This document shows, piece after piece, positions 21,360 to 31,724 of a stretch of 64,000 nt of DNA. The stretch's first letter is position 1. Each line of letters starts with the position of its first letter. The notes beneath the pieces were generated by a model that saw only the letters and a list, made by a program, of their open reading frames with translations, was not told the origin of the DNA and did not search any database. Source of the DNA: Torymus aiolomorphi (taxonomy: Eukaryota > Arthropoda > Insecta > Hymenoptera > Torymidae); contig CM070873.1 of the NCBI GenBank assembly GCA_036365515.1, positions 47,047,011 to 47,111,010 on the forward strand. Direction: 5' to 3'. A program made the translations under genes and the position numbers.

Positions 21360-21897
21360 TACACGTAGTCGTATAACAGTAAGCGAGTAGATTATTTAAA
21401 AATGTCTTAAACACAAATAGCCAAGAGACGCGAGGTTCATCCAAAAATAGTAGAAAATCGATTATATAAAAGAAGTATTGCTCTTAAATAGCAGAGTAAC
21501 TCGAGGTTAACGTATCGTACAGGCAGGTACGCAGACGTGCGACAGTAAGTGAGCTGATTATCTAAGGAGTTATTCAATCCAAATCCAAATAGCCGGAAGA
21601 CGCGAGTTTCACGAAAAAGGGGAGTTACGTGGACGTGCTACAGTAAGCAAGAGGATTATTTACAAAAGACTTAAATCCAAATAGCCGGAAAACTCGAGTT
21701 TCCCACAAAAAAGGAGTTACGCAGATGTACGGCAATAATCGAGTCGATTATTTAAAAAAGACTTGAGCCCACATAGCCGGGGGACCCAAGGATCATGTAG
21801 AAGAGAAAGACACGCAAACATGCGACAGAAAAGGACTCGATTATTTTAAAAAATCTTAAACCCAAATAGCCGGAGAACGCCAGATCCAGCCAAAAAA
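21360..21897. repeat. Diverged tandem array, unit about 92-95 bp
   Basis: About six units are recognised by the ordered words ACGCAGACGTGCGACAGTAAG, then GATTATTTAAAAA, then AAATAGCCGGAAGACGCGAG. Clear starts are near 21360, 21528, 21625, 21719 and 21810, with a partial unit near 21455. Copies differ considerably, so the array is old. Confidence 0.75.
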
Positions 21898-21899
21898 GT

Positions 21900-22733
21900 C
21901 AATATGACTGTACAGAAAAATCGTAGAACAAAGTTCAAAAAACAAATTAAAGGTAAAAGACTGAGCTTTGAGATTCTAATAATTTTGTATTCCCAAAAAG
22001 TTCATAGTACTCCATCCAACTTGTCAAAGTTGATAATTTTATTCCTTAAGGTCGTTCATCCCAAAACGCGTCTTACAATCTTTACGAAAAATGATACATC
22101 TGTTCATTATAATAGTATACATATCGTGTTCCAAATTTCAAATCATTCTGACGATCCAAAATATAGATATTAAGCTCCAAAGTTGCAAACTTCTAGTTTT
22201 TAACTTGGTGATAGCATACATTTCAATTTATAACAAAAAAATGGTTCTTGCAATATTGATAGAAAATGAATACATAATAATTGACATTATTTAAAATGCA
22301 TGAAAAAAAATTGGCAACGTTTTGATGATTCGTTTTTAAGTTATTCGAATTCAACGCCTAAAAATCTACATATTTCTATATTTATCTGAAACGCTAATAT
22401 CGGGGACGAATTCATATGCGTAATGCAAGTTTCTAGGTTTTTTGACTGTTTCTGGGACGTCCCGGAAAAATTCTATCCATATCGCAAGCTTCTAGGTTCC
22501 ATTAAGGTTTTTGCTATAGGGAGATTATTTCTTTAGTCACTTTTTTCGCAATTTCGGTACTAAAAACGGGCGCCGCAGGCATCGCTGCGAAAGTCAATAA
22601 TCTGAGGGATGTTTTTATTGTATACAATGACGGCGCGCAGCGCCGCCCTTACCTCCTTATAGTACGGAACAGCTTTCATTGTAGATGACACCCTAAGAAA
22701 ATCCCTGAAAATCCCAGACGATTGCGATACAGA

Positions 22734-22734
<1 letters not shown>
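21900..22734. other. AT-rich non-coding, nothing recognised
   Basis: Short open frames here have no domain or splice context. A small dyad around GGGACGTCCC (about 22450) is visible. Confidence 0.5.
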
Positions 22735-22768
<34 letters not shown>

Positions 22769-22769
22769 T
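22735..22769. repeat. Compound (TG)n(TA)n microsatellite
   Basis: Seven TG units are followed directly by about ten TA units. Confidence 0.95.
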
Positions 22770-23154
22770 TTCTTGATAGGAGAATATTTCTATATGCATA
22801 ATTGATGTATTTTCGCTACATATCGAGACATTTTCTGTCCTTTATATAATAGATAAATGTAAATGAGGCGCTCGAAACAATGGTCCATTTAGTTTCAATT
22901 TTTCAAATATGAATTGAGAACCACTGAGGGTCATGAACTACCCTAATTATGTAGTTTTTAAATTTTGTTGAACATAACCTCAACATTTTTAATTTATAGC
23001 ATTGAATGTTATGAATTCTTGAAGTAAAGGTTATTACTCCTTTTTTTTATAAGTGTTTTTATATTTCGTAAGTGTTTAATTTTTTATATGAGTGTATATG
23101 AGTACATATGAGTAAGTTAAACTTTTTTTTATATTATTAATAATTTTAATTGTA

Positions 23155-24157
23155 CACTGAGAGAAATGTTGTAGTAAAATTTATTATAAACATAAGAAAA
23201 ATTACTATATTTTGTAGGAACGGAGGGACAAATCGAAATTATAACAATTTTTGCTATGCAACATAGTAATTTTTATGAATGACCTTAAATTTCAAAAAAT
23301 TAAATTTTTTCTCGTTCTTCCTGTTTTCAGAACTATTTTCAGACTCTAATCATACAATATTTAATGTGAAAATAAATTAAAATGAGAAATAAAAATATTT
23401 TTTTTACGAGCGTTGGGATCGAACCTGCAACCTTCACCGCGGCAATCGGACGCGCTAACCACTTACCCAAATAGGATTCTTGAGTGTAAAATTTTGGAAC
23501 TAGTACATGTCAAACCATCGATTTCAAGAAAATTTCAGCTAATATTAAATAATGACAAGAAATAACTTTGATAACACAAAGAAACTTATCATTAATGTGC
23601 ATAATATAAAAATAAAATAATTGAAGTAAGGTTTTGAATGTTTTGTAAACTTAAAAGCAAGACAAAGTGAAATTCCCGTAGAAACATAACCTCAATCAGA
23701 CACGTGGGCGCCTTGATCTGCGCAGAAAGTACTAATGTTGTAGCAATTTTTACTATGTTGGATAGCAAACTTTCTTATGGCCTGTAGCAATTTTTGAATG
23801 TGGCACTTTTTACTATGTTTATAGTAATTTTTAATACGCTACAAAATAAAATTTATACGCTACAAAATAAAATTTAAACACTACAAAATAAAATTTATAT
23901 TCTATTCTAATAAAAATTAAAAGCATATATTTTAAATTTTATTATATCACAGTTTTTGCTATGTGTATAGCAATTTTTCTTTTATTTCGTAATACTTTCT
24001 AATCAACAACTGTCATAAAAATTACAAGAAATTTTGTAATTATTCATACAATTATAATAAAAATGCAGCATAAAGTGTATTTGTCTCACCCTTCCTATAC
24101 TTTATAGTAATTTTTATTACAGTTATAATAAAATTTACTACAACATTTTTCTCAGTG
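23155..24157. mobile_element. 1.0-kb TIR element with TA target duplication
   Basis: The ends are inverted copies (CACTGAGAGAAATGTTGTAG and, from the far end, CACTGAGAAAAATGTTGTAG) continuing into TAAAATTTATTATAA, flanked by TA on both sides. The interior is AT-rich with several repeats of AGTAATTTTTA/CTACAAAATAAAATTTA. No transposase frame is present. A tRNA-like block sits on the minus strand near 23405-23475. Confidence 0.85.
23405..23475 (-). tRNA. tRNA-like sequence inside a TIR element (degenerate)
   Basis: The minus strand has GGGTAAGTGGTTAGCGCG (A box/D arm) and GCAGGTTCGATCCCAACG (B box/T arm) at tRNA spacing. The loop ATTGCCG would give TGC (Ala), but the anticodon stem is mispaired. 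No introns or flanking tRNA genes. A mobile-element-borne tRNA relic is more likely than a working gene. Confidence 0.42.
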
Positions 24158-24159
24158 TA

Positions 24160-24290
24160 ATAACGTAATAGATAAACAGTATTCCATAGCAATCGTTTCG
24201 ACTCTTCGTTAATTGAATGACCTGAGTATGCATCGGATTCTGAATAAATACATTTTTTGTCGTACAAGACTTGACGTTTCATTTATCGTG
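24160..24290 (-). pseudogene. Transposase N-terminal fragment
   Basis: The minus-strand frame reads YDKKCIYSESDAYSGHSINE and then ESKRLLWNTVYLL. The same motif order (KGVYSEPEAYTGHPIDE) occurs just before the transposase frame at 46.2-47.1 kb, so this is a short relic of that family. It ends exactly where the TA-flanked element starts. Confidence 0.55.
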
Positions 24291-24485
24291 TACATTGTTA
24301 TGTAAGCAAAATGAGATAGAATTTCATTTATAATTTAGAGTAAAGATAACAAAGTTACATTTTTTTTTGTTTTTATATCGTAGAACATTTTTATAGGTCT
24401 AAATTAATATTTTGTATTTACTTTGTACAATGACATGATTTTGGTTAATTTTATCAATTGAAGGAAACGCCCGACGATTTATGTT

Positions 24486-25134
24486 AATTTAATAAGTGAA
24501 TCTAACGGCTATTCAGGGCGAAAGATAATAGATAAGGAAGGTAACTAACTTATCAATCACTTTTTTCTATATATGTGTTTAAATACATATCTAAATTTTT
24601 AGAAGCTATTTGACGCAATAAATAGCAGTCAAAGAATTATGCACAATATTATAATAATTAAAGTGCAGTCAATAATTTTTAAAGAATATGGAAAGGAAAG
24701 GTAAACGTATAAGATAAAAAATGAGAATGAAAAAATAACGGCCCAGATCGGGGTCGAACCGACAACCTTCTGCTTACTGATTAAGTAGCGGTTCTGGAAA
24801 GGATTGTCAGCCCAGTGGCGCAAATGGTAGCGTAGCTGCCCGGTAAGCAGAAGGTTGTCGGTTCGACCCCGGCCTGGGCCGTTATTTTTTCGTTCTCATT
24901 TTTTATGTTATACGTTTACCTTCCCTTTCCATATTCTTTAAAAATTCTTGACTGTACTTTAATTATTATAATATTGTGCATAATTCTTTGACTGCTATTT
25001 ATTGTGTCAAATAGCTTCTAAAAATTTAGATATGTATTTAAACACATATATAGAAAAAAGTGATTGATAAGTTAGTTACCTTCCTTATCTATTATCTTTC
25101 GCCCTGAATAGCCGTTAGATTCACTTATTAAATT
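24486..25134. repeat. 650-bp palindrome with a tRNA-like apex
   Basis: Arms 24486-24776 and about 24838-25134 are nearly identical in inverted orientation (for example TAATAAGTGAATCTAACGGC at the outer ends). The apex (about 24777-24837) is unpaired. The arms include the T-arm half of a tRNA-like sequence, so the palindrome's tip contains one full tRNA-like copy on the + strand and an inverted partial copy. No clear target duplication was found. Confidence 0.88.
24810..24879 (+). tRNA. tRNA-like sequence at the palindrome tip
   Basis: The acceptor GCCCAG pairs with CTGGGC, the D-arm is GCGCAAATGGTAGCG, the anticodon stem is CTGC/GCAG, and the T arm GTCGGTTCGACCCCGGC pairs fully, allowing G-T. 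The 7-base loop CCGGTAA would place GGT (Thr) as anticodon, but base 33 is C where T is universal. The body resembles tRNA-Trp and related tRNAs. Probably a tRNA pseudogene. Confidence 0.5.
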
Positions 25135-25139
25135 TTGGT

Positions 25140-26000
25140 TGATTTATTTGATTGAATATAGAAACGTCATACGGAGTCCTTAATTTAGCGTCAAGGGTAC
25201 TAGAAAATGTTTGGTATGTAATTTACAATCGAATTTTCACTTATAAAATTTTTTGCTTTTAGAGGTAATACAGAGTCTCGGAAAGAATTATTTATTTTAT
25301 TAGTTTCTTTGTTCAATTTATGCGGGAGTATTCAGTAGTAAGTATTCGTGTTTATCGACTACGATATCAATGACTTCGTTTTCGGTTGCAAATTTATTGT
25401 TACTGTTGTTCACAACTTCTACGCTTATAAAAATTTCAATAAATGAACAAAATTATTCCATTATTTAAGACGTACTATAGCAGATTTATAAACGTTTTGG
25501 CTGACGTTGCGCTGATTGTGTACCGAGAATATGTTGAATAAGCTATATATTATGCCTTCGTTATTTTTTCGAAGTATATATAGCTATTTTACATTAATGA
25601 TAACTAGCGTGCAAATGTACAAATGTATAAATGTATACAAGTAGGCGTGTGTATATGTACGCATGCGCATTTGCATACACACCGCTCGAAAATCGGGCAA
25701 GTGATTGGAAAGAGAGAATAATATCTTGCTTTCACTGACCCTCGTTCCCTTTGGGTGACTCAATAGAATTACTTCTTAGTGCATCAGAGTCTAGACAAAC
25801 TCCTAATATTAGCGTCCACACTGAGAGCAATCATAAAGACCATTGTCTCAAATACCGATACAATCTTCACTGATTAGTAGGTATAGGTACACCAAAGAGA
25901 AGTGAAGAGTGAGTTCTTTACTTTACATATAACAGAGGGAAAACCCGGCGACGAAAAGAAATTGGGAAGTAATCATATTTTTAACACATTTCATCATAAA
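25140..26000. other. AT-rich non-coding, nothing recognised
   Basis: There is no gene or repeat I can support beyond short GTGTATATGTACGCATGCGC-like alternations near 25640-25680. Confidence 0.45.
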
Positions 26001-26200
26001 GTTCGTACTTTATTCCCGCTGGAGTGGGAAAAAAGTGCTACGTTCATTCCCTACCCCCACTCTAGTCCCCAGCGCAACGCACTGTTTGTGCCCGAGCCGA
26101 AGGCGAGGGCACAAACAGTGCGTTGCGCTGGAAACGAGAGTGAGGTTAGGGAATCAATATGCAGCCTTTTTTCCCTTTTCAGCGGGAAACGAGTACGAAC
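26001..26200. repeat. Hairpin module 10, about 95-bp arms
   Basis: Outer ends GTTCGTACT and AGTACGAAC pair, as do successive blocks inward (ATTCCCGCTG with CAGCGGGAAA, ATTCCCTA with TTAGGGAAT). The core is a perfect 24-bp stem from CAGCGCAACGCACTG to GTGCCC. The loop is GAGCCGAAGGCGA. Two open frames cross it; they are shadows. Confidence 0.85.
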
Positions 26201-26222
26201 TGTATGATAGTTGTGTTAAAAA

Positions 26223-26345
26223 ATCGTATATTGCACTCGTGAATATAGTGGGTTGTGCGAACCTGCGCGTTTGTCGCCCTCGCTTCGCTCAGGCGACAAC
26301 TCTCGCGCAGGGAGCACACAGCCCACTTTATTCCCTTGGTGCATA
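26223..26345. repeat. Hairpin module 11
   Basis: Blocks AGTGGG, TGTGC, CCTGCGCG and TGTCGCC on the left pair with GGCGACA, CGCGCAGG, GCACA and CCCACT on the right. The loop CTCGCTTCGCTCA is the family type. ATAATATACTATAAT follows. Confidence 0.8.
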
Positions 26346-26349
26346 ATAT

Positions 26350-29184
26350 ACTATAATATGAAATATACCCTAACCGTATCAGATATTGCATGGTGGCCTT
26401 TAGGAGCTAAGAAACCCAAACTTCTGACGTGATAGGTTATCCATCGAATAGCCTAGCTTATCCGAAATAGGGGAGATGTACCTTTCGAGAAGTATTATAG
26501 AAACATAGGACCAATAGGGGGATACATTAATACACCGCGTTGAATTAAGCTCGAAGTAGGCGAGCGAAAGCTGAAAACCGGCTTCGCACGTGTGAGTATC
26601 TCCCTCGGGAGAAGCATTGGATTAGCATATTTATCCCAACGCTGTTCGAATTGTTCTTTTAAGTGGAAGGATGCAAATGACTAGAAACCGCTACGCCACA
26701 GACGTATACAACTGTGAGTGAGGACTGCGTCTGCACATCTGCAGACACGTGGAGTCTCGGTATCCGCTTTATGCCAGCAATCGGGATTAATCAATATCTG
26801 ATACAGCTGCTGAATGGCATTAGGTAAAATACAGCTCTATATGGAAACGGTAAGTGCTCGGAAATCGTGATCAAACCTCCCTATGATGAGAAAAAGAGTT
26901 TAAAACATCCATCGCTTATTATCATTGTCTAACTTTGCAAAACATGAGATAAATTTTTATATACCATTTCATTTCATTACTTACTTCACAGAAAAAAACC
27001 TGGATTTAATCTGGCAGTTCGGCTTGAGACAATGGTTCATATGATGTTTGCAATACGTGTTTAAAATTTCATGTAAAGCAAGTAATTAATACAGGGTAAC
27101 AAGTATTTATAAGTATTTACCAGGTATCATTTTTATTGTCAAGAGCAACTGTTGAAGGTGGATAGGAATAAACTCCAAGTTTATAGACAAACGAATTATT
27201 AGTATTATTTATTATTTAGTACTTTGTACAGTAAGTACACGCACAGCAGTTTCAAAGAGTTGATTCTAATAGTGCAGTGATTTTACTGAATTGAGTTTAA
27301 AGTTAATAACTTTGATTATCTATAACTTTGAGCTAAATTAACATTTTAATACGTTGAAAAAACAAATTAAAGGCCTTATTGCCGACTTTCATTTACTTTT
27401 TTTTTTAATTTACCTAGTGCAGATATTCACGGAACAACATAAAAATGAAATAACAACAATTTAGATTAAAAAATCGCTTATTTGAAATATAATAGCTCAT
27501 GGAAAAGGGCGTTTGCGAGTAGACTAAGGGTTCTGAGATTCATGTTTGGATTGCAGAAAATGCCTCCCAAGGCTCAACAATATCTATTTTCAGGAGACTG
27601 GAATCACTTCTCGTTTCATGTTAGTTCTGTAATTTCTTTCGTTACTATTAGTGTACTACATACTTACTTAATGTTAGCAAAAATATATTTCAAGTTATAT
27701 GTTAGAGTTACTAAAAGGTGCATATTATTACTGAACTTCATTTTCTGTATAACAGATATTTAAGTCTTATATAGAGCTTTTGTACAATAAGCTGCATGTT
27801 ACATAAATACTGTGAGAACATACGCAATTTTTGCCATATTTAATAAATTATCCAGGATAATTTTCGAATGAAAAAAAAAAAAATTAATCTGCCATTCTGC
27901 GCGAAAGCCGCAGAACAGTTCTTCTTTCTAAAGCAGATAAAAATCGCTGCTTTTTATCAGAATATATTGTGCACTATCCGAGTAGAGAAAATGTTCACGC
28001 GTACCCATACCAGCACTCGTTTAATCATTTGATCTGAGACGTCATAAACTCGTTTCATGCATTCTCACGTACGCGTTATCAATCACGAGAAGCGTAAAGT
28101 GCGGAACAATTTAATTTTGCACCGACTTTGGCGTAAACACTTTTACGCGCATACGAGAAATTCTACGGGGAATCTCAAATATCTGGGATTAAAACTAAAT
28201 ACAAATTTTTTGAGTATAGTACACCAAGCAAACCAGTAAATTTGGTTCTATAGACCTCCTGAATATAAAACAAATCCTGAACATGGTCGAACGGGTGGCA
28301 AACTTTTTTTATTGGCAATAACTTTATTTTTAAAGTTATAAAACTAGTGAATGTGGTCTTCCATTTGCTTCTAGCAGCATCAAAAATGTTGGTAAAGTAC
28401 ACAAAATACATTGAAAAATGGCAAAAATCATACTGAGTAAGTGCAAAGGTTCGTATTTGCGTGTGTGTGTGTGTGTGTGTGCGAGTATGGGTATATGAGT
28501 ATTTCTCCGAAACTTTAAACTTTTAGCTTAAAATAAATTACAAAATTTAATGTTGAGGCACATTCACAAATCTTACTTTTTTCTGTTCTAGGTATCCCAA
28601 ATAACAATTAAAACGGGGTGCTCCTCATTTTTAAATATAGTTTTTTTTTACTGCATGCTTATGCACGTGTGAGTAAGCATGAATGAATGCATGTAAAACT
28701 GCGTTACAACAGTTTGCCTATTCAATTTTTTTCAAAATAAAGAATTTCTTTAGACACATCAGGAATTACTTTAAGAAAATATGTGTATAAAAAATAATAA
28801 TACTCAGATTAGATTTATTTACCGTTGTTTTTGTGTTCCACGAAAAATAACGATTTTTTAGCCATCAACATCACGTTCTTTAGAAAACCACAATTCAATT
28901 GCTATAAGTGGCACACTTATGATCGAGGTAACATATTGTTCCCCTTTTCCAAATGAACAGTTTACGCCCCCGAAAATTATTATATAATTATACAAAAAAG
29001 TTTTTTTTATAACGGGCAAATAGAATTAAATTTCAATTTTTATAAAAATGCAGCGTCGCGCAGATAATGCTCTACATATTTTTGTTAATAGTGGACACAG
29101 TGTATCGGGCCACATTTTCCGAAAACTTAATTTTGACAATTTTTAAAAGGTCCTCGAAAAAATGGCAATGTACTTTCCTCCGTA
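26350..29184. other. Non-coding; one short (GT)n tract
   Basis: A (GT)n tract lies at 28461-28481. The hydrophobic open frame at 27482-27763 lacks a recognisable domain. No gene evidence. Confidence 0.5.
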
Positions 29185-29892
29185 CCCACGTAAAAAAAAT
29201 TACGTTTGGAAGAAGTTTGGGAAAAGTTTTTTTTGCTAACCTTTCGTAATTTTCATGAATAAATAATTTAAATGCTAGCGACTAACAACAGGTGGCGTAT
29301 GATAATACTTGAGTAAGAATGTCCGGTCCCGGCTATTGGGATTTAAAGTGTCATGGCCTCATACTGCCTCACTTCGTCCATGACAGTATGTCTATTCTTT
29401 TCGCACTCGTAGGTTTTAGATGGGTTGCTGCCTTGCTTAGGTCATGACACTTTAACTCCCAAGAAGTTACAGTGTGGGGCTAAGGGTGAGTGAGTGGGGG
29501 AACAACTAAACATTTCTTTTAAATTAAAATTTTCTCTAAAAACATTTTAAAAAAATTTTTTTTAAATATTAAAAAAAATTTTTTTTTAATTTCTTTAAAG
29601 ATTTTTTTAACTTTTCCAAGGTTATTCTTAACTTCTCCAAAGTTTTTCTCAACTTTTCTAAAGTTGTTCTTAACTTTTACAAAGTTTGGCCAACGTTTCG
29701 GAAAACATTTCTTAAACTTCATCACTTAAAACATGAATTGATGAAAATTTTGGAAAAAGTTTGACAAACTTTTCAAAAATGTTATAGCATGAATTGGGAA
29801 GTTTGGCATTGTCTTATTGCATACGTTTTTCCAAACTTATGCCAAACAAATCTTTTCCCAAACGTCTCCCAAACGCAATTTTTTTACATGGG
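29185..29892. mobile_element. 0.7-kb TIR element (CCCAYGTAAAAAAA family)
   Basis: The left end CCCACGTAAAAAAAATTACG and the right end, read inward, CCCATGTAAAAAAATTGCG form a TIR continuing into GTTTGGGAAAAG. Left flank TA, right flank CA (probably a mutated TA). Inside, at 29606-29690, four 21-bp units of the type AACTTTTCYAAAGTT repeat in tandem. Confidence 0.75.
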
Positions 29893-30019
29893 CAATGATA
29901 CAAGCAATATTTTATTAAAATCTTGAACAGTGCTTAAAATAATGCTTAAAATTGCTCGTACCAACTGTGTTTACATTACGAAGCTTCGCAAATATTCAAA
30001 TTATATTCTATTTACTGTA

Positions 30020-30856
30020 CCCATGTAAAAAAAATATGTATAGATTATACATAAATTATGCATAATGCGCTGTACATGAACTATGTATGAAATTGAGCAT
30101 GCATAATCTGTGCATAGTCCATACATAATCTGTACGTAATGCTCATGCATAACCTACCCACAGCAGAAAGAAATTAGACAAATTAACTTGAAAAAAAATA
30201 TTAGTTATCGTGTAAATAAGTTTATTTATAAGTTTATATAAGTTTTTTTTTCTTCCTTGGCGAATGTGGACAAGGTCGTTTTTGATCGTACTGTGATGGG
30301 GCACGAGAACTCAAACCGTTGTTAGAGATATGGAGAACCCTGGACGCTAGAGACCAGTCCAGCTACGAGATTACGTACGAGACACGCACCTAGGATACGG
30401 ACGATTCACAAGGCAGAGAGTGAAAGATTAAATTTAAGGGTTTTTAAACAATATTAAAAAAATTTTAATGCAAAAATAATACAAATAAAAAGAACGCACT
30501 ATAAGAAGCGCGCGCGAGAGAGAGAGAGAGAGAGAGACGTAGAGATACTTACAGGAGGAAAGCACGCGGTGAGGATCGAGCCGAAGCGAAGATCACCCAG
30601 GAAGCGACGAAAGTACTCCGTCGGCGACAGCGGGACTGACGTGATCTCGCCTTCACCAGGGACCGACGCGGAAGCGGACTCGTAGTTATCTCCGCCTCGA
30701 AGCAGAGCGACCGGCAAGCGCGCCAGACCAGCCCGACCCAGCGGCAACCTTTAAGGCGCTCCAAAGTTTACGGCGTCGAGGACTCGACGTAGCCACGCAG
30801 CTCTCCAAGCTCTGCAGCAGACCCATCCTTCTAAGCGACCACGACGTGTCGCCGTA

Positions 30857-30905
<49 letters not shown>

Positions 30906-31519
30906 CCAAAAATTCTGCTTTAACCTCTTCGTCGCATCGTGGAGATCGCCAACTAGTGGCGTGCTTTCCTCCTGTAAGTATCTCTACGTCTCTCTCTCTC
31001 CCTCTCACTCTCTCTCGCGCGCGCGCGCGCTTCTTATAGTGCGTTCTTGTTGTTTGTATTATTTTTGCATTAAAATTTTTTTAATATTGTTTAAAAACCC
31101 TTAAATTTAATCTTTCACTCTCTGCCTTGTGAATCGTCCGTATCCTAGGTGCGTGTCTCGTACGTAATCTCGTAGCTGGACTGGTCTCTAGCGTCCAGGG
31201 TTCTCCACATCTCTAACAACGGTTTGAGTTCTCATGCCCATCACAGTACGATCAAAGACGACCTTGGCCACATTCGCCAATAAAGACAGAAAAAAAACTT
31301 ATATAAACTTATAAATAAACTTATTTACATGACAACTAACATTTTTTTCAAGTTAATTTGTCTAATTTCTTTCTGCTGTGCATAGGTTATACATGGGCAT
31401 TACGTACAGATTATGTATGGACTATGCATAGATTATGCATGCTCAATTTTATACATAGTTCATGTACAGCGCATTATGCATACTTTATGTATAGTCTATA
31501 CATATTTTTTTTACATGGG
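30020..31519. mobile_element. 1.5-kb foldback element with CpG-rich core
   Basis: Ends CCCATGTAAAAAAAATATG are inverted copies flanked by TA on each side. Arms of about 550-570 bp pair almost base for base, including a GA/CT microsatellite (about 30518-30536 and 30993-31015). The unpaired core (about 30570-30955) is GC-rich, with a further AG run at 30859-30894, and contrasts sharply with the AT-rich surroundings. It may be captured host DNA. No transposase was seen. Confidence 0.9.
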
Positions 31520-31569
31520 TACTGTGTGTCGTGTATTGACATTATAATATTTGTATAAATAGATATTAA

Positions 31570-31720
31570 CCTTTAGAGGACCGGCATTTGGAGTACGTGA
31601 TCGTTCTAAGAAAATACATAAAAACGGTATCTTATATCATGGATTGACCACTCCATTGATCGTGTTTGAAGTGTCGATCATGGGTTGAGCCAGTATACTG
31701 GCTTTCCGGTTCTCTAAAGG
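31570..31720. mobile_element. 151-bp TTAA MITE
   Basis: CCTTTAGAGGACCGG and CCGGTTCTCTAAAGG face each other at the ends, with TTAA on both flanks (31566-31569 and 31721-31724). A similar end (GGCCGTCTAAAGGTTAA) occurs near 11680. Non-autonomous piggyBac-like candidate. Confidence 0.8.
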
Positions 31721-31724
31721 TTAA

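Noticed and set aside
21360..21897. CRISPR-like array
   Set aside because: Units are contiguous diverged tandem copies without constant repeats and unique spacers, in a eukaryotic genome.
24810..24879. Functional tRNA-Thr(GGT) gene
   Set aside because: Base 33 is C in place of the universal T, pairs are missing, and it lies in a palindrome; kept only as tRNA-like.
27482..27763. 93-residue hydrophobic frame, considered as a TM1 receptor exon
   Set aside because: No GN motif of TM1, no fitting phase-2 donor and low-complexity composition.
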